DNA of 22,752 bases, taken from a virus. How positions within the stretch are numbered: position 1 is the first letter of the stretch; each line of letters starts with the position of its first letter. The stretch spans positions 1 through 22,752 of the IMG/VR virus record IMGVR_UViG_3300013131_000258; one strand, written 5' to 3'. The translations under genes and the position numbers were made by a program. Of the stretch, positions 1 to 6,897 are shown in pieces. The notes under the pieces were generated by a model, which saw only the letters and a program-made list of their open reading frames with translations, made no database searches and was not told the DNA's origin.

Positions 1-3
1 CAT
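1..3 (-). CDS. Start codon of a further minus-strand gene (partial, off the left edge)
   Basis: On the minus strand the stop codon of the gp4-like gene (TAA, 6 to 4) is followed directly by ATG at 3 to 1. A good ribosome binding site, GGGAG at 14 to 10, lies 6 bases before this ATG, inside the last codons of the upstream gene. This is the same tight coupling used elsewhere in the window. Only the start codon is visible, so nothing can be said about the product. Confidence 0.45.
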
Positions 4-447
4 TTATTTCTCCCATAAAGGAATATTAAGGCTCTTTTCAGTATAAATCTTAAATTTCCATCCTCTAGCAGCACAAAACGTTTCTGCTGCATCCCATTTT
101 GCTTTATTAACGCCCCATGTGGCTACTTCAGTCAAATATCTTTTTGTTATTTTATCTCTTTTCTTAGGTTGTTGTGTTTGTTTATATGGTTTGATTTCTA
201 TCAAAGAAATTTCTTTTTCACCTTTTGTATTTATTTCAGTAACAATAAAATCAACAAAATATCTATGTATTTTATTGTCAACTGGTGATCTATAGGGTAT
301 AATTATAGTTTCACTACCCCAAAGCAATATTTTTGGGTTATTGTCTAATTCCATCATATATTTCAATTCCCAAGAACTTCTGTAAACAATTTCGTTTAAA
401 CTACCTTTGTATTTTTTAGGGTTTTTGGGTTTAAAGATTCCTTTCAT
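4..447 (-). CDS. 4: gp4-like head completion protein (TnsA-like nuclease fold)
   Basis: A 147-residue protein recognised as the T4 gp4 (also called gp50) head completion family. Family proteins act late in capsid maturation, on the DNA-filled head before tail joining. Seen here: the family-typical opening of Lys/Pro/Asn/Tyr residues, then YRSSWELK (22-29), and a PD-(D/E)XK nuclease pattern with E27, D66 in FVDFIV, and E84-I-K86. These are the expected metal-binding and catalytic residues of a TnsA-like endonuclease. Length fits the family (about 150). It is transcribed away from the baseplate operon and shares a 60-bp intergenic region with gp48. An exact TATAAATA octamer on the minus strand (498 to 491) lies 44 bases before its start codon. 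In T4, genes 4 and 53 are also close, so the neighbourhood is conserved although this gene faces the other way. Confidence 0.85.
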   Translation of the reverse strand: MKGIFKPKNPKKYKGSLNEIVYRSSWELKYMMELDNNPKILLWGSETIIIPYRSPVDNKIHRYFVDFIVTEINTKGEKEISLIEIKPYKQTQQPKKRDKITKRYLTEVATWGVNKAKWDAAETFCAARGWKFKIYTEKSLNIPLWEK

Positions 448-463
448 AATTGCCTTTTTTATT

Positions 464-471
464 ACTAAATA
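464..471 (+). promoter_or_regulatory. Possible late promoter for the baseplate operon
   Basis: ACTAAATA matches six of eight positions of the T4 late octamer (the TAAATA core). It lies 36 bases before the gp48 ATG at 508, in the only non-coding gap upstream of the plus-strand operon. It overlaps no gene. The match is incomplete and no -35 element is expected for this promoter class, so confidence is modest. Confidence 0.35.
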
Positions 472-490
472 CCATTATTATATCTTGATA

Positions 491-498
491 TATTTATA
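491..498 (-). promoter_or_regulatory. T4-type late promoter octamer for the gp4-like gene
   Basis: TATTTATA on the plus strand reads TATAAATA on the minus strand, exactly the T4 late promoter -10 element recognised by gp55-type sigma. Transcription would start about 6-7 bases downstream (near 484), leaving a leader of under 40 bases before the gp4-like ATG at 447. The octamer also occurs by chance in such AT-rich DNA; position is the main support. Confidence 0.55.
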
Positions 499-507
499 AG
501 GAAATCA

Positions 508-1287
508 ATGCCTACTAATAACAACGAATTACCTTCAAATTTTCCTACTCCTCCAGCAAAAACATTAACTGGAAACAGAGGAGTAAGGGTATTTCCAGAA
601 GATCTAATATCTGATGGCAGAGAATTTTATTTACAAATTCAGTTTGTGGACTATGATTTTCATTTATCAGGATCTGGATTACCAACAGGAGGAATAATTC
701 TTCCTATACCATTAAAACTTAACGAACAACAAATCATTTTATGGGAAGACCAATCTATGATGAATGCAGCAGCAGCTGTAGGAAATAGTTTTTTATGGAA
801 TAGTAGATGGCAAGCGTTCGCAACAGCACAATTAACTGGGGTTGCTGCTGGAGCAGCAAGTAGATATTTTGGTTTACAACTTAATCCGTTTTTATGGGCT
901 ATTTTTAAACATCAAACATTTAAAGAATTCATATTTTCTTGGATTTTAACAGCTACAAATGAAAAGGAATCTGAAGATATTGCTGAAATTATAAAATTTT
1001 TCAAATATAATAGTTTACCATTTACTTGGGGTAATGTAGCTGTTCCGGGATTTCCTCAAATTAATGCAGATTTAGTTATGAATTATCCAAGTATAGCAAT
1101 AATGAAATTATTTCCGAATAATGCATTTACATTTAGAATAAAACCTTGCGCAGTTTTAGGGGTACATGTTGATTATTCTGCTGCAGGACAACCATCGTTT
1201 TTTAAAAACGGAGCACCAACTATGGTAAGATTAGACGTTCATTTTAAAGAAATTGAACTTTGGACAAAGAATAATTATTTTCTATAA
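508..1287 (+). CDS. 48: gp48-like baseplate tail tube cap protein
   Basis: A 259-residue protein resembling T4 gp48, which caps the baseplate hub and starts tail tube polymerisation together with gp54. Family-like features: the PIPLKLNE segment (about 66-73) followed by WEDQS, an Ala/Gly-rich stretch (about 105-118), the block LNPFLWAIFKHQTFKEFIFS (about 125-144) that matches the gp48/tube-like beta-sandwich of the NP...F...FKEF...F type, and a C-terminal FKEIELWTK strand. It is shorter than T4 gp48 (364). No separate gp54 is visible here. The start at 508 is supported by AAGGA (498-502) five bases upstream. The stop overlaps the gp53 start (TAATG). gp54 is the alternative assignment within the same fold. 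Confidence 0.75.
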   Translation: MPTNNNELPSNFPTPPAKTLTGNRGVRVFPEDLISDGREFYLQIQFVDYDFHLSGSGLPTGGIILPIPLKLNEQQIILWEDQSMMNAAAAVGNSFLWNSRWQAFATAQLTGVAAGAASRYFGLQLNPFLWAIFKHQTFKEFIFSWILTATNEKESEDIAEIIKFFKYNSLPFTWGNVAVPGFPQINADLVMNYPSIAIMKLFPNNAFTFRIKPCAVLGVHVDYSAAGQPSFFKNGAPTMVRLDVHFKEIELWTKNNYFL

Positions 1288-2162
1288 TGCCTAAAAATAC
1301 ATATTTTTCAGAATTTCCTGTTATTAAATATGGAAACTCTTCTATAATAGATATAACTAAAAGAATAGCATTATTAGATTCAGTATCTAATAATCCTTAT
1401 GTATTTTATCCATATGATATCGCACACAATGAACGACCAGATCAATTGTCTTATAGATATTATAGAGATCAATATAAATCTTGGTTAATATATCTTACAA
1501 ATAAAATAGTAGATCCTTATTACGATTGGTATTTACATCCTAGAGAATTTGATGAATTTCTTACAGGTAAATATGGTTCTTTAGAAAATGCATACAATAA
1601 AATTGCATTTTATAGACATAATTGGGCGAACAGTGAAGATATATCAATATCAGCATATAATGCTTTAGCTGTATCTCAACAAAAATATTGGACACCTGTT
1701 TATTCTGTAAGTAATAACATTACATTTTATACTAGAAAAAAAGAAAATTGGTCTATAAATACTAATAAGATAGTAAAATATACTTCTTCCAATACATCTT
1801 TTACTAATAATGAAATATGTGATATAATATTCGATAATGATAATACTGGTATAGCACAAGTATTATACACTACTAATACTTCAGTATATGTACAACATAC
1901 TGTTGGTGTTACTGTATCAAACGATAGTATAGTTATAACAGCTAACAGTTACTTATACGGTAGAGAAACATTAGTTAATACATCTTTTAGTAATTCTTCT
2001 TTAATAGTTTCAAATATATCGGCAGAAGAAGAGATATATTGGGAACCTATTACATATTTTAATTTAGAAACAGAAAAAAATGAATTCAATAAAACTATAA
2101 GATTATTAGATAATAGATTAATGAATCAAACAATATTAAATTTTAGGGATATAATGCAATAA
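1287..2162 (+). CDS. 53: gp53 baseplate wedge subunit
   Basis: A 291-residue protein of the T4 gp53 wedge family, which joins wedges together and to the hub. Residues 1-115 carry the conserved features: opening YFSEFPVIKYG, then ITKRIALLD, a YPYDIAHNERPDQLSYRYY stretch, and YDWYLHPREFDEFLTGKYG (about 79-97). The latter two are characteristic of phage gp53. The remaining C-terminal part (about 115-291) is Asn/Ser/Thr-rich, beta-strand-like and less conserved, and ends with a charged helix-like region. T4 gp53 is 196 residues, so this version carries a C-terminal extension. It is coupled by one-base TAATG overlaps to gp48 before it and the hub gene after it. Confidence 0.85.
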   Translation: MPKNTYFSEFPVIKYGNSSIIDITKRIALLDSVSNNPYVFYPYDIAHNERPDQLSYRYYRDQYKSWLIYLTNKIVDPYYDWYLHPREFDEFLTGKYGSLENAYNKIAFYRHNWANSEDISISAYNALAVSQQKYWTPVYSVSNNITFYTRKKENWSINTNKIVKYTSSNTSFTNNEICDIIFDNDNTGIAQVLYTTNTSVYVQHTVGVTVSNDSIVITANSYLYGRETLVNTSFSNSSLIVSNISAEEEIYWEPITYFNLETEKNEFNKTIRLLDNRLMNQTILNFRDIMQ

Positions 2163-3388
2163 TGCCAGTTGGTGATATAGTAGTAAATAAAATGAATATA
2201 GGTTCTCTTAATCTTCTAAGAAGAGATGAATGCCAATATGTTGGTTTTAATATCTATGAAGATTTATTTAATCCATACGGACCTACTGCAGAAATAAAAG
2301 TTAATGATTTTACAGATTGTTTAGGAAGATACAATTTGAATGGCAAGGAAAAAATAGAAATAGATTTTTCTCTTTACGAAGGAAAAGAAAGAGTAAAATT
2401 TGATTTAATGTCTTATGAAAATTCTGATTTAGACGATAGATCTAAAATTAAAAGTGGTGCAATGAAGTCAAAGACATATATAATTAAATGTGTTTCCCCG
2501 GAATATTTGAACGTTCAATCTAAAAGCAATATACAAAAAAGTTATAATTTAGAAATACATAAAATTATAGAAGATTTAGTAAAAAATACAGGATTTTCTT
2601 CTAAAAAACAATTTATTAATGATGATCCTACAAAAGGAAAAATAAGACATATAGCTACTGGACATCCATTAAATATATATCAACAACTTAATAATAGAGC
2701 AGTTTCTTTAAGAAATAAATCGTCAGCTTATGTATTGTATGTATCAGATAATAAGTATATGTACAGAACAATTGAACAATGTTGTAAAGATCCTGAAGTC
2801 TTGACTTTAAGCCAAAGTACAACATTAGGAGCAGGAGCTTCAGAACAACAAAAACAAAATTCTATTACTAGTATTTTAGTAGGATCTTCGTTTTTTAGTC
2901 CTCCAAGATATAAAATAGACACTCAAATGAGAACATATGACACAGTAACAGGAAAAGCTAATTATCCAAGAATTAAACCAAATTCTCAATATACACATTT
3001 AGGAAATCCTGTATATAAAGAAAGTGGTTCAGAAACATCTTTTCCATTATTTTCTCAAGCGGCATATACTCAACATGATAGAGTAAATAATAAAACTTCA
3101 ACAGATGTAGCTTCGGCTAGACAAAATAGATCAGCATATCTAGGTTATTTTGCACAAAATCATGCAGATTTAGTAGTTATTGGAAATCCTAAAATAAAAT
3201 TAGGAAATATTATAAGAATTAATATTCCTAATAAATCAACAGATTCTAATTTATATGAATCACAATTTAGTGGTCCTGTATTAATAACACAAATAAGGCA
3301 TATTATTAATCCTATAGGACAAGTACCTAGGTATCAAATGGTTCTAAGAGTAACAAAAGCAGGTGGGTACGATAGAGGTGGAGAATGA
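2162..3388 (+). CDS. Baseplate hub ring protein (gp27/VgrG-N-like)
   Basis: A 408-residue protein with the organisation of gp27/VgrG hub domains. Seen: an N-terminal beta-rich part (VNDFTDCLGRYNLNGKEKIEI, about 46-66, in two adjoining pieces) of the pattern strand-turn-'GxExI', then KTYIIKCVSPEYLN (about 106-119), a helical IHKIIEDLVKNTGF segment (about 138-151), a helix-plus-strand segment with AYVLYVSDNKYMYRTI (about 193-208), and a long C-terminal beta region ending in ITQIRHIINPIGQVPRYQM. In T4, a gp27 trimer forms the torus that seats gp5 and adapts threefold to sixfold symmetry. The next gene is a gp5-type OB-fold protein overlapping it by ATGA, which supports this role. T4 gp27 is 391 residues. 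Assignment rests on fold pattern and position, not strong sequence identity. Confidence 0.72.
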   Translation: MPVGDIVVNKMNIGSLNLLRRDECQYVGFNIYEDLFNPYGPTAEIKVNDFTDCLGRYNLNGKEKIEIDFSLYEGKERVKFDLMSYENSDLDDRSKIKSGAMKSKTYIIKCVSPEYLNVQSKSNIQKSYNLEIHKIIEDLVKNTGFSSKKQFINDDPTKGKIRHIATGHPLNIYQQLNNRAVSLRNKSSAYVLYVSDNKYMYRTIEQCCKDPEVLTLSQSTTLGAGASEQQKQNSITSILVGSSFFSPPRYKIDTQMRTYDTVTGKANYPRIKPNSQYTHLGNPVYKESGSETSFPLFSQAAYTQHDRVNNKTSTDVASARQNRSAYLGYFAQNHADLVVIGNPKIKLGNIIRINIPNKSTDSNLYESQFSGPVLITQIRHIINPIGQVPRYQMVLRVTKAGGYDRGGE

Positions 3389-3852
3389 TATATTGGGCAG
3401 AAATAAGAAATATAGAAGATGATCCTTCTAAAAGTGGAAGGGTAAAGTTAAGATTTTATCCACAATATGGATTAGATTATAGCGATGAACAAAATATCAA
3501 AGATGACGATTTGCCTTGGGCTATGCCTTTAATGCCAATAACTTCTGCTTCTACAAATAAAGCAGGAGTAATACCTACTGGGTTACAAGTAGGATCTAGA
3601 GTAGCAGTAATGTTTGCTGCAGAAGATACAGAAAAACAATATCCTATTGTATTAGGTTCGTTTTTTAGAGCATATCCTCCAATAGTTAATGAACAACAAT
3701 CAGATTCAAATAAAGATGGATTTGATTCAGTAGATCAAGATCAAAAAGGTGTAGATTTACCTTCTAACGCTCGATCTATAGAAGATAATATTGGTAGAAA
3801 TCCTTTAAATCCAAGAATAACACCTAATGATATTGAAACAGAAAGTGTATAA
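3385..3852 (+). CDS. 5: Free-standing gp5 N-terminal OB-fold protein (hub)
   Basis: A 155-residue protein matching only the first domain of T4 gp5 and VgrG. Seen: YWAEIRNIEDDPSKSGRVKLR (1-21, in two adjoining pieces) with the typical 'V-ND-P-K-GRVKVR' OB-fold pattern, LPWAMPLMPI (about 49-58), VGSRVAVMFAAED (about 75-87) and YPIVLGSFF (about 92-100). In full gp5 this domain is followed by lysozyme and a beta-helix; here the chain ends after a polar, Asn/Pro/Asp-rich tail (about 105-155). The beta-helix is in a separate gene two genes downstream. The start is supported by GGTGGAG just upstream; it overlaps the hub gene by four bases (ATGA). It should bind the hub ring and the spike. Confidence 0.75.
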   Translation: MIYWAEIRNIEDDPSKSGRVKLRFYPQYGLDYSDEQNIKDDDLPWAMPLMPITSASTNKAGVIPTGLQVGSRVAVMFAAEDTEKQYPIVLGSFFRAYPPIVNEQQSDSNKDGFDSVDQDQKGVDLPSNARSIEDNIGRNPLNPRITPNDIETESV

Positions 3853-5051
3853 TGAGTACGAAAAAAGCAACTCCTTCTAATTCAAAATATAATAAAAAGA
3901 AATATATTAAGAATACAACTGGCGAAAAAGCTATAGAAGTTGCACGTAAAAAATATGCAAAACATAGAGATAAGCCAACATTAGCAGCTGCTAATGTATT
4001 ATTATCTTTACCAGAAGCATTGAGAGAAGTTGATCCTAATAATATTTCGCAAGTATTACCTCATATGTATAGAAAATTTATGATGGTAAGAAATTTATTA
4101 AGAAGTTTTAATTCAAAAAATAACAGTGCATCCTCACCAGCTGCTTATACAAAAAATTCTATTACTAATGTTTTTACTGGTGCTCTTTGTATTTTAATAA
4201 AAGAACATTCGTTTGATACTGTTATGTTTAGATTATTTACTGTTTTAGGTAATAATAATTATTACAAACTATCAACCGAATATCAAGAAATAGTATTTGA
4301 ATCTATAATAGAAGTTATAAAAAAAGAAAATGAGTATGGTAAAACTAATATACCTGTATCCGTTATACCAGAAATAGTATATAGTTCTTCTATTCCTCCT
4401 ATATTATTTAATTCGTATCAAGAAGTCCCGGATTATTATGTACAACAATATTATACTAAAGAATTAGATCCTTATCCTGGATATATACATTATATGGATG
4501 ATAATGATATTTCTTGTTATATACGCAGATTATCTATAGATTATCCTTTTGAATCTGCAGAACAAGAAATATATACTCTATCAGAATTTGCTTTAGCTTA
4601 TGAATTAAATAAATATATAAAAAACAATAATCTTACTGTAGAAATATTGTCTGCATTATTAATTTTTTATTGCACAAAAATACAAGATGATTTATTTGAA
4701 AAAACTAATGGAAAAAACAGTAAAAATAATCTTTTATCAATGTTATCACAATTTGCTGGTATTGCTGGTGTTATGGTAGATTTAACAGAAGGCAATCATT
4801 TACCCGAATCAGTATTAAATATTGCTTCTGTTGCTGCAACGATTCAACAGCATAAATTGAATATAGGAAAAATTAAAAGACTAAAATCTATAACAAATTC
4901 TGCGTTTTTACCTTTACAATTGTTAAATAGAGGATCTATATTAAGCTTATTATCTTCAACATTAGGAGTATCTAATATAGTATATACAGCCGCTAAAATT
5001 GAAAATTTAATATCTTCTATAAAGAATGAATTAATCAATGACAAAGTATAA
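3852..5051 (+). CDS. Unrecognised helical protein between OB and spike genes
   Basis: A 399-residue protein I do not recognise. It opens with a basic, Lys/Asn-rich tail (1-40), continues with AAANVLLSLPEALREVD and a run of amphipathic helices, a central Tyr/Pro-rich part (about 170-215, with several Tyr-Tyr pairs), then Gly/Ala/Ser/Leu-rich helical stretches (about 290-390) including FAGIAGVMVDL and LLSSTLGVSNIVYTAAK. The latter are moderately hydrophobic but broken by charges, so I do not call membrane segments. Its place inside a divided gp5 hub, coupled by TAATG before and a 14-base overlap after, suggests a baseplate hub component or hub assembly factor (roles held in T4 by gp26, gp28, gp29 and gp51). 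No lysozyme motif was found. Function is open. Confidence 0.7.
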   Translation: MSTKKATPSNSKYNKKKYIKNTTGEKAIEVARKKYAKHRDKPTLAAANVLLSLPEALREVDPNNISQVLPHMYRKFMMVRNLLRSFNSKNNSASSPAAYTKNSITNVFTGALCILIKEHSFDTVMFRLFTVLGNNNYYKLSTEYQEIVFESIIEVIKKENEYGKTNIPVSVIPEIVYSSSIPPILFNSYQEVPDYYVQQYYTKELDPYPGYIHYMDDNDISCYIRRLSIDYPFESAEQEIYTLSEFALAYELNKYIKNNNLTVEILSALLIFYCTKIQDDLFEKTNGKNSKNNLLSMLSQFAGIAGVMVDLTEGNHLPESVLNIASVAATIQQHKLNIGKIKRLKSITNSAFLPLQLLNRGSILSLLSSTLGVSNIVYTAAKIENLISSIKNELINDKV

Positions 5052-5841
5052 TAAAAAATTAGAAGAAGCACCATATGAGGTAGGAAGATCTAATCCAAAA
5101 TATCCTTGGATTAGAGGAGAATCTGATATATTGGGTGCAACAACAACAATATATGCTGATCCTGATAATTATAAAGAATCTTTTACTGAGAAATTTAATC
5201 ATGATGCTTCATTTCAAATAAATGAAACCGCTGATGAAGATAAAAAGGGATTAACTAATTCGTTAAATCATGAAGTTAGACAATATTCTTCAGGAGGACA
5301 TTCTTTAACTACAGACGGGCATCAAGATAATGCAAGTTTAGAAGGAAAAGGCTCTTTAAGAGAAAATTTTGCTGGTGATAGAGGTTCTTCTGCTAAAGGA
5401 AACATATATTCAGGTGCAGGAGAATCTAATGTTAATGGTTCGGATGCTGGACAATATAACGCTGATAATGGTGATACATACACGACTACTACTGGCAATA
5501 GAATAAGTGAGCATACGGGTAATACTGCTACACATTTTGAAGGCGATTTAACTCAATCTGTTACTGGAAATAAAATATCTATGATAGATGGAGAAATAGG
5601 ATTACATGTTCAGGGTGGGAACATGGATATTCAAGTGGAAACAGGCAGATTTAGAGTAAAATCTGGAGCTAAATTATTAATAGAATCAGTAACAGAGATA
5701 GAAATAAAGGTTGGTTCTTCTATAATAAATATAACATCTAGTGGTATAACAATAAATTCTAGTGGTGATATAGTAACACAAGGTAGTGCAACCAAGGTAC
5801 AAGGTGGTGGTATTGTAGCTCCTCCTACAACGTTTATTTAA
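5038..5841 (+). CDS. 5: Central spike, gp5 C-terminal beta-helix-like protein
   Basis: A 267-residue protein that looks like the needle part of gp5/VgrG. The N-terminal 40 residues (with YPWIRGESDILGATT) resemble the segment that leads into phage spikes. Residues about 75-190 are Gly/Asn/Asp/Ser/Thr-rich short repeats such as GNRISEHTGN and TGNKISMIDGEIG. The C-terminal part has alternating strands (IEIKVGSSIINITSSGITI, about 217-235) typical of the VgrG/gp5 triple-stranded beta-helix, and it ends in a Gly/Pro-rich tip (VQGGGIVAPPTTFI). A trimeric membrane-piercing needle is inferred. There is no lysozyme domain and no PAAR-like tip motif. The gene starts inside the end of the preceding one, with only a weak ribosome binding site, suggesting translational coupling. 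Confidence 0.75.
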   Translation: MTKYNKKLEEAPYEVGRSNPKYPWIRGESDILGATTTIYADPDNYKESFTEKFNHDASFQINETADEDKKGLTNSLNHEVRQYSSGGHSLTTDGHQDNASLEGKGSLRENFAGDRGSSAKGNIYSGAGESNVNGSDAGQYNADNGDTYTTTTGNRISEHTGNTATHFEGDLTQSVTGNKISMIDGEIGLHVQGGNMDIQVETGRFRVKSGAKLLIESVTEIEIKVGSSIINITSSGITINSSGDIVTQGSATKVQGGGIVAPPTTFI

Positions 5842-5855
5842 GAGAAGAAAATTAT

Positions 5856-6179
5856 ATGAAAGAATATTTCAAAAAATTAATGTTAGAATTTATCACTAAC
5901 GATAAAGGAGAGCCGGTATATCCAAAACCAGAAAAACCTTCACAAACAATACATGATATAGCTACTAAACATGGATATTTTACGTCTCCAACTAAAAATG
6001 TAGGTAATTGGGTTATATACACTAGAAAAGATTCTAATATGCATTATGACATACATCATAATATTGATAATGGAAAATGGGGGCATCAATCATATAATAA
6101 TGTATATATGTCTGCCCCGCAATCAGGATCTAAACCAGAAGAATTAGACGGATATTTAGAAAGTATACATAATCCATAA
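5856..6179 (+). CDS. Small unknown protein, paralogue of the one after gp25
   Basis: A 107-residue protein of unknown function. It begins with a short amphipathic segment (MKEYFKKLMLEF), then IHDIATKHGY (about 32-41), an inferred set of strands including WVIYTRKD, a His-rich part (MHYDIHHNIDNGKWGHQ, about 59-75), and a last helix PEELDGYLESI (about 94-104). The pattern IHxIAxxxGY ... H ... GxWxH ... PEELxxYL is shared with the 90-residue protein at 6625-6897, so the two genes are paralogues on either side of gp25. The order helix-strands-helix with a His-containing strand recalls the small HicA-like fold, but I see no secure match. AGAGAAG about 10 bases before the ATG is a plausible ribosome binding site. 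Confidence 0.65.
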   Translation: MKEYFKKLMLEFITNDKGEPVYPKPEKPSQTIHDIATKHGYFTSPTKNVGNWVIYTRKDSNMHYDIHHNIDNGKWGHQSYNNVYMSAPQSGSKPEELDGYLESIHNP

Positions 6180-6625
6180 TGCCAACGAGAGCAGACTCAT
6201 TTACCGCATTAAAGAGAAACCAGGAATTTTTCTCCGATTTCTTAAATAATTTTGATAAAACACCTATTGGGAATCAATTAGGTAGAGTTACTAATATACA
6301 AGCAGTTACTCAATCTCTTAAAAATCTCATTAAAACTAATTTAGGAGAAAGATTATTTGATCCAGTAGTTGGTGGTAATGTATATGCTTCATTATTTGAA
6401 TTAAATACTCCTTTGATAAAAAGTAATTTAGAATTTTACATAGAAAATACTATAAGACTTAATGAACCAAGAGTAAATTTAATTTCTGTTGAGGTATTAA
6501 CTTCTTTAGATTTAACCCAAGGTATATATGTAGAAGAAAATACTTTGTTAATAAAAATAACATTTAATCTAATAAATAATTCAGAAGTACAAACAGTTAA
6601 TTTCGTATTAAAGAGAATCCGTTAA
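6179..6625 (+). CDS. 25: gp25 baseplate wedge subunit
   Basis: A 148-residue member of the gp25/lysozyme-like wedge family (T4 gp25, P2 W, type VI TssE). In T4, gp25 sits at the wedge core with gp6 and gp53 and nucleates the sheath; the family name reflects early ideas, not a proven muramidase activity. Seen: a family-typical N-terminus, IQAVTQSLKNLIKTN (about 40-54), a GERLFDPVVGGNVY segment (about 57-70), and the signature NEPRV (about 95-99) before strands of the wedge core. Length fits (T4 gp25 is 132). The gene is joined by TAATG to a small unknown gene on each side. Confidence 0.9.
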   Translation: MPTRADSFTALKRNQEFFSDFLNNFDKTPIGNQLGRVTNIQAVTQSLKNLIKTNLGERLFDPVVGGNVYASLFELNTPLIKSNLEFYIENTIRLNEPRVNLISVEVLTSLDLTQGIYVEENTLLIKITFNLINNSEVQTVNFVLKRIR

Positions 6626-6897
6626 TGAGTTTAAATTTAATAAAAAGAATAATTAAAGAACAATCTCTTAGTATTCATCATATAGCTAAGCAATATGGTT
6701 ATAGAGATTATGAACTTGATAATGAAGGTAATGTTTTATACACTAATATTAAAACAGGACAAAAAATAATGCATTCTAGGTATGGTGGTTGGAAACACGG
6801 AAATTTAGATTTTAGAATGAATATGTTTAATACTAAAAAACACGGAACTACTCCTGAAGAATTAATAAAGTATCTAGGATCACCAGAGCATGGCTAA
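6625..6897 (+). CDS. Small unknown protein, paralogue of the one before gp25
   Basis: A 90-residue protein of unknown function. It has a short leader (LIKRIIKEQ, 5-13), then SIHHIAKQYGY (about 16-26), LDNEGNVLYTN and a strand with KIMHSRYGGWKHG (about 47-59), and a final helix PEELIKYLGSP (about 77-87). These blocks align in order with the 107-residue protein at 5856-6179. The leader contains I-K-E followed by Gln at 10-13, which fits the (L/I)xE cleavage rule of the T4 prohead protease; that use is speculative. It overlaps gp6 by eight bases. AAGAGA lies just before its ATG. Confidence 0.65.
   Translation: MSLNLIKRIIKEQSLSIHHIAKQYGYRDYELDNEGNVLYTNIKTGQKIMHSRYGGWKHGNLDFRMNMFNTKKHGTTPEELIKYLGSPEHG

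Noticed and set aside
1754-1761. Exact TATAAATA on the plus strand inside gp53
   Set aside because: It is deep within a coding gene, about 400 bases before the next start, in Ser-Ile-Asn codons of an AT-rich sequence. A chance match is more likely.
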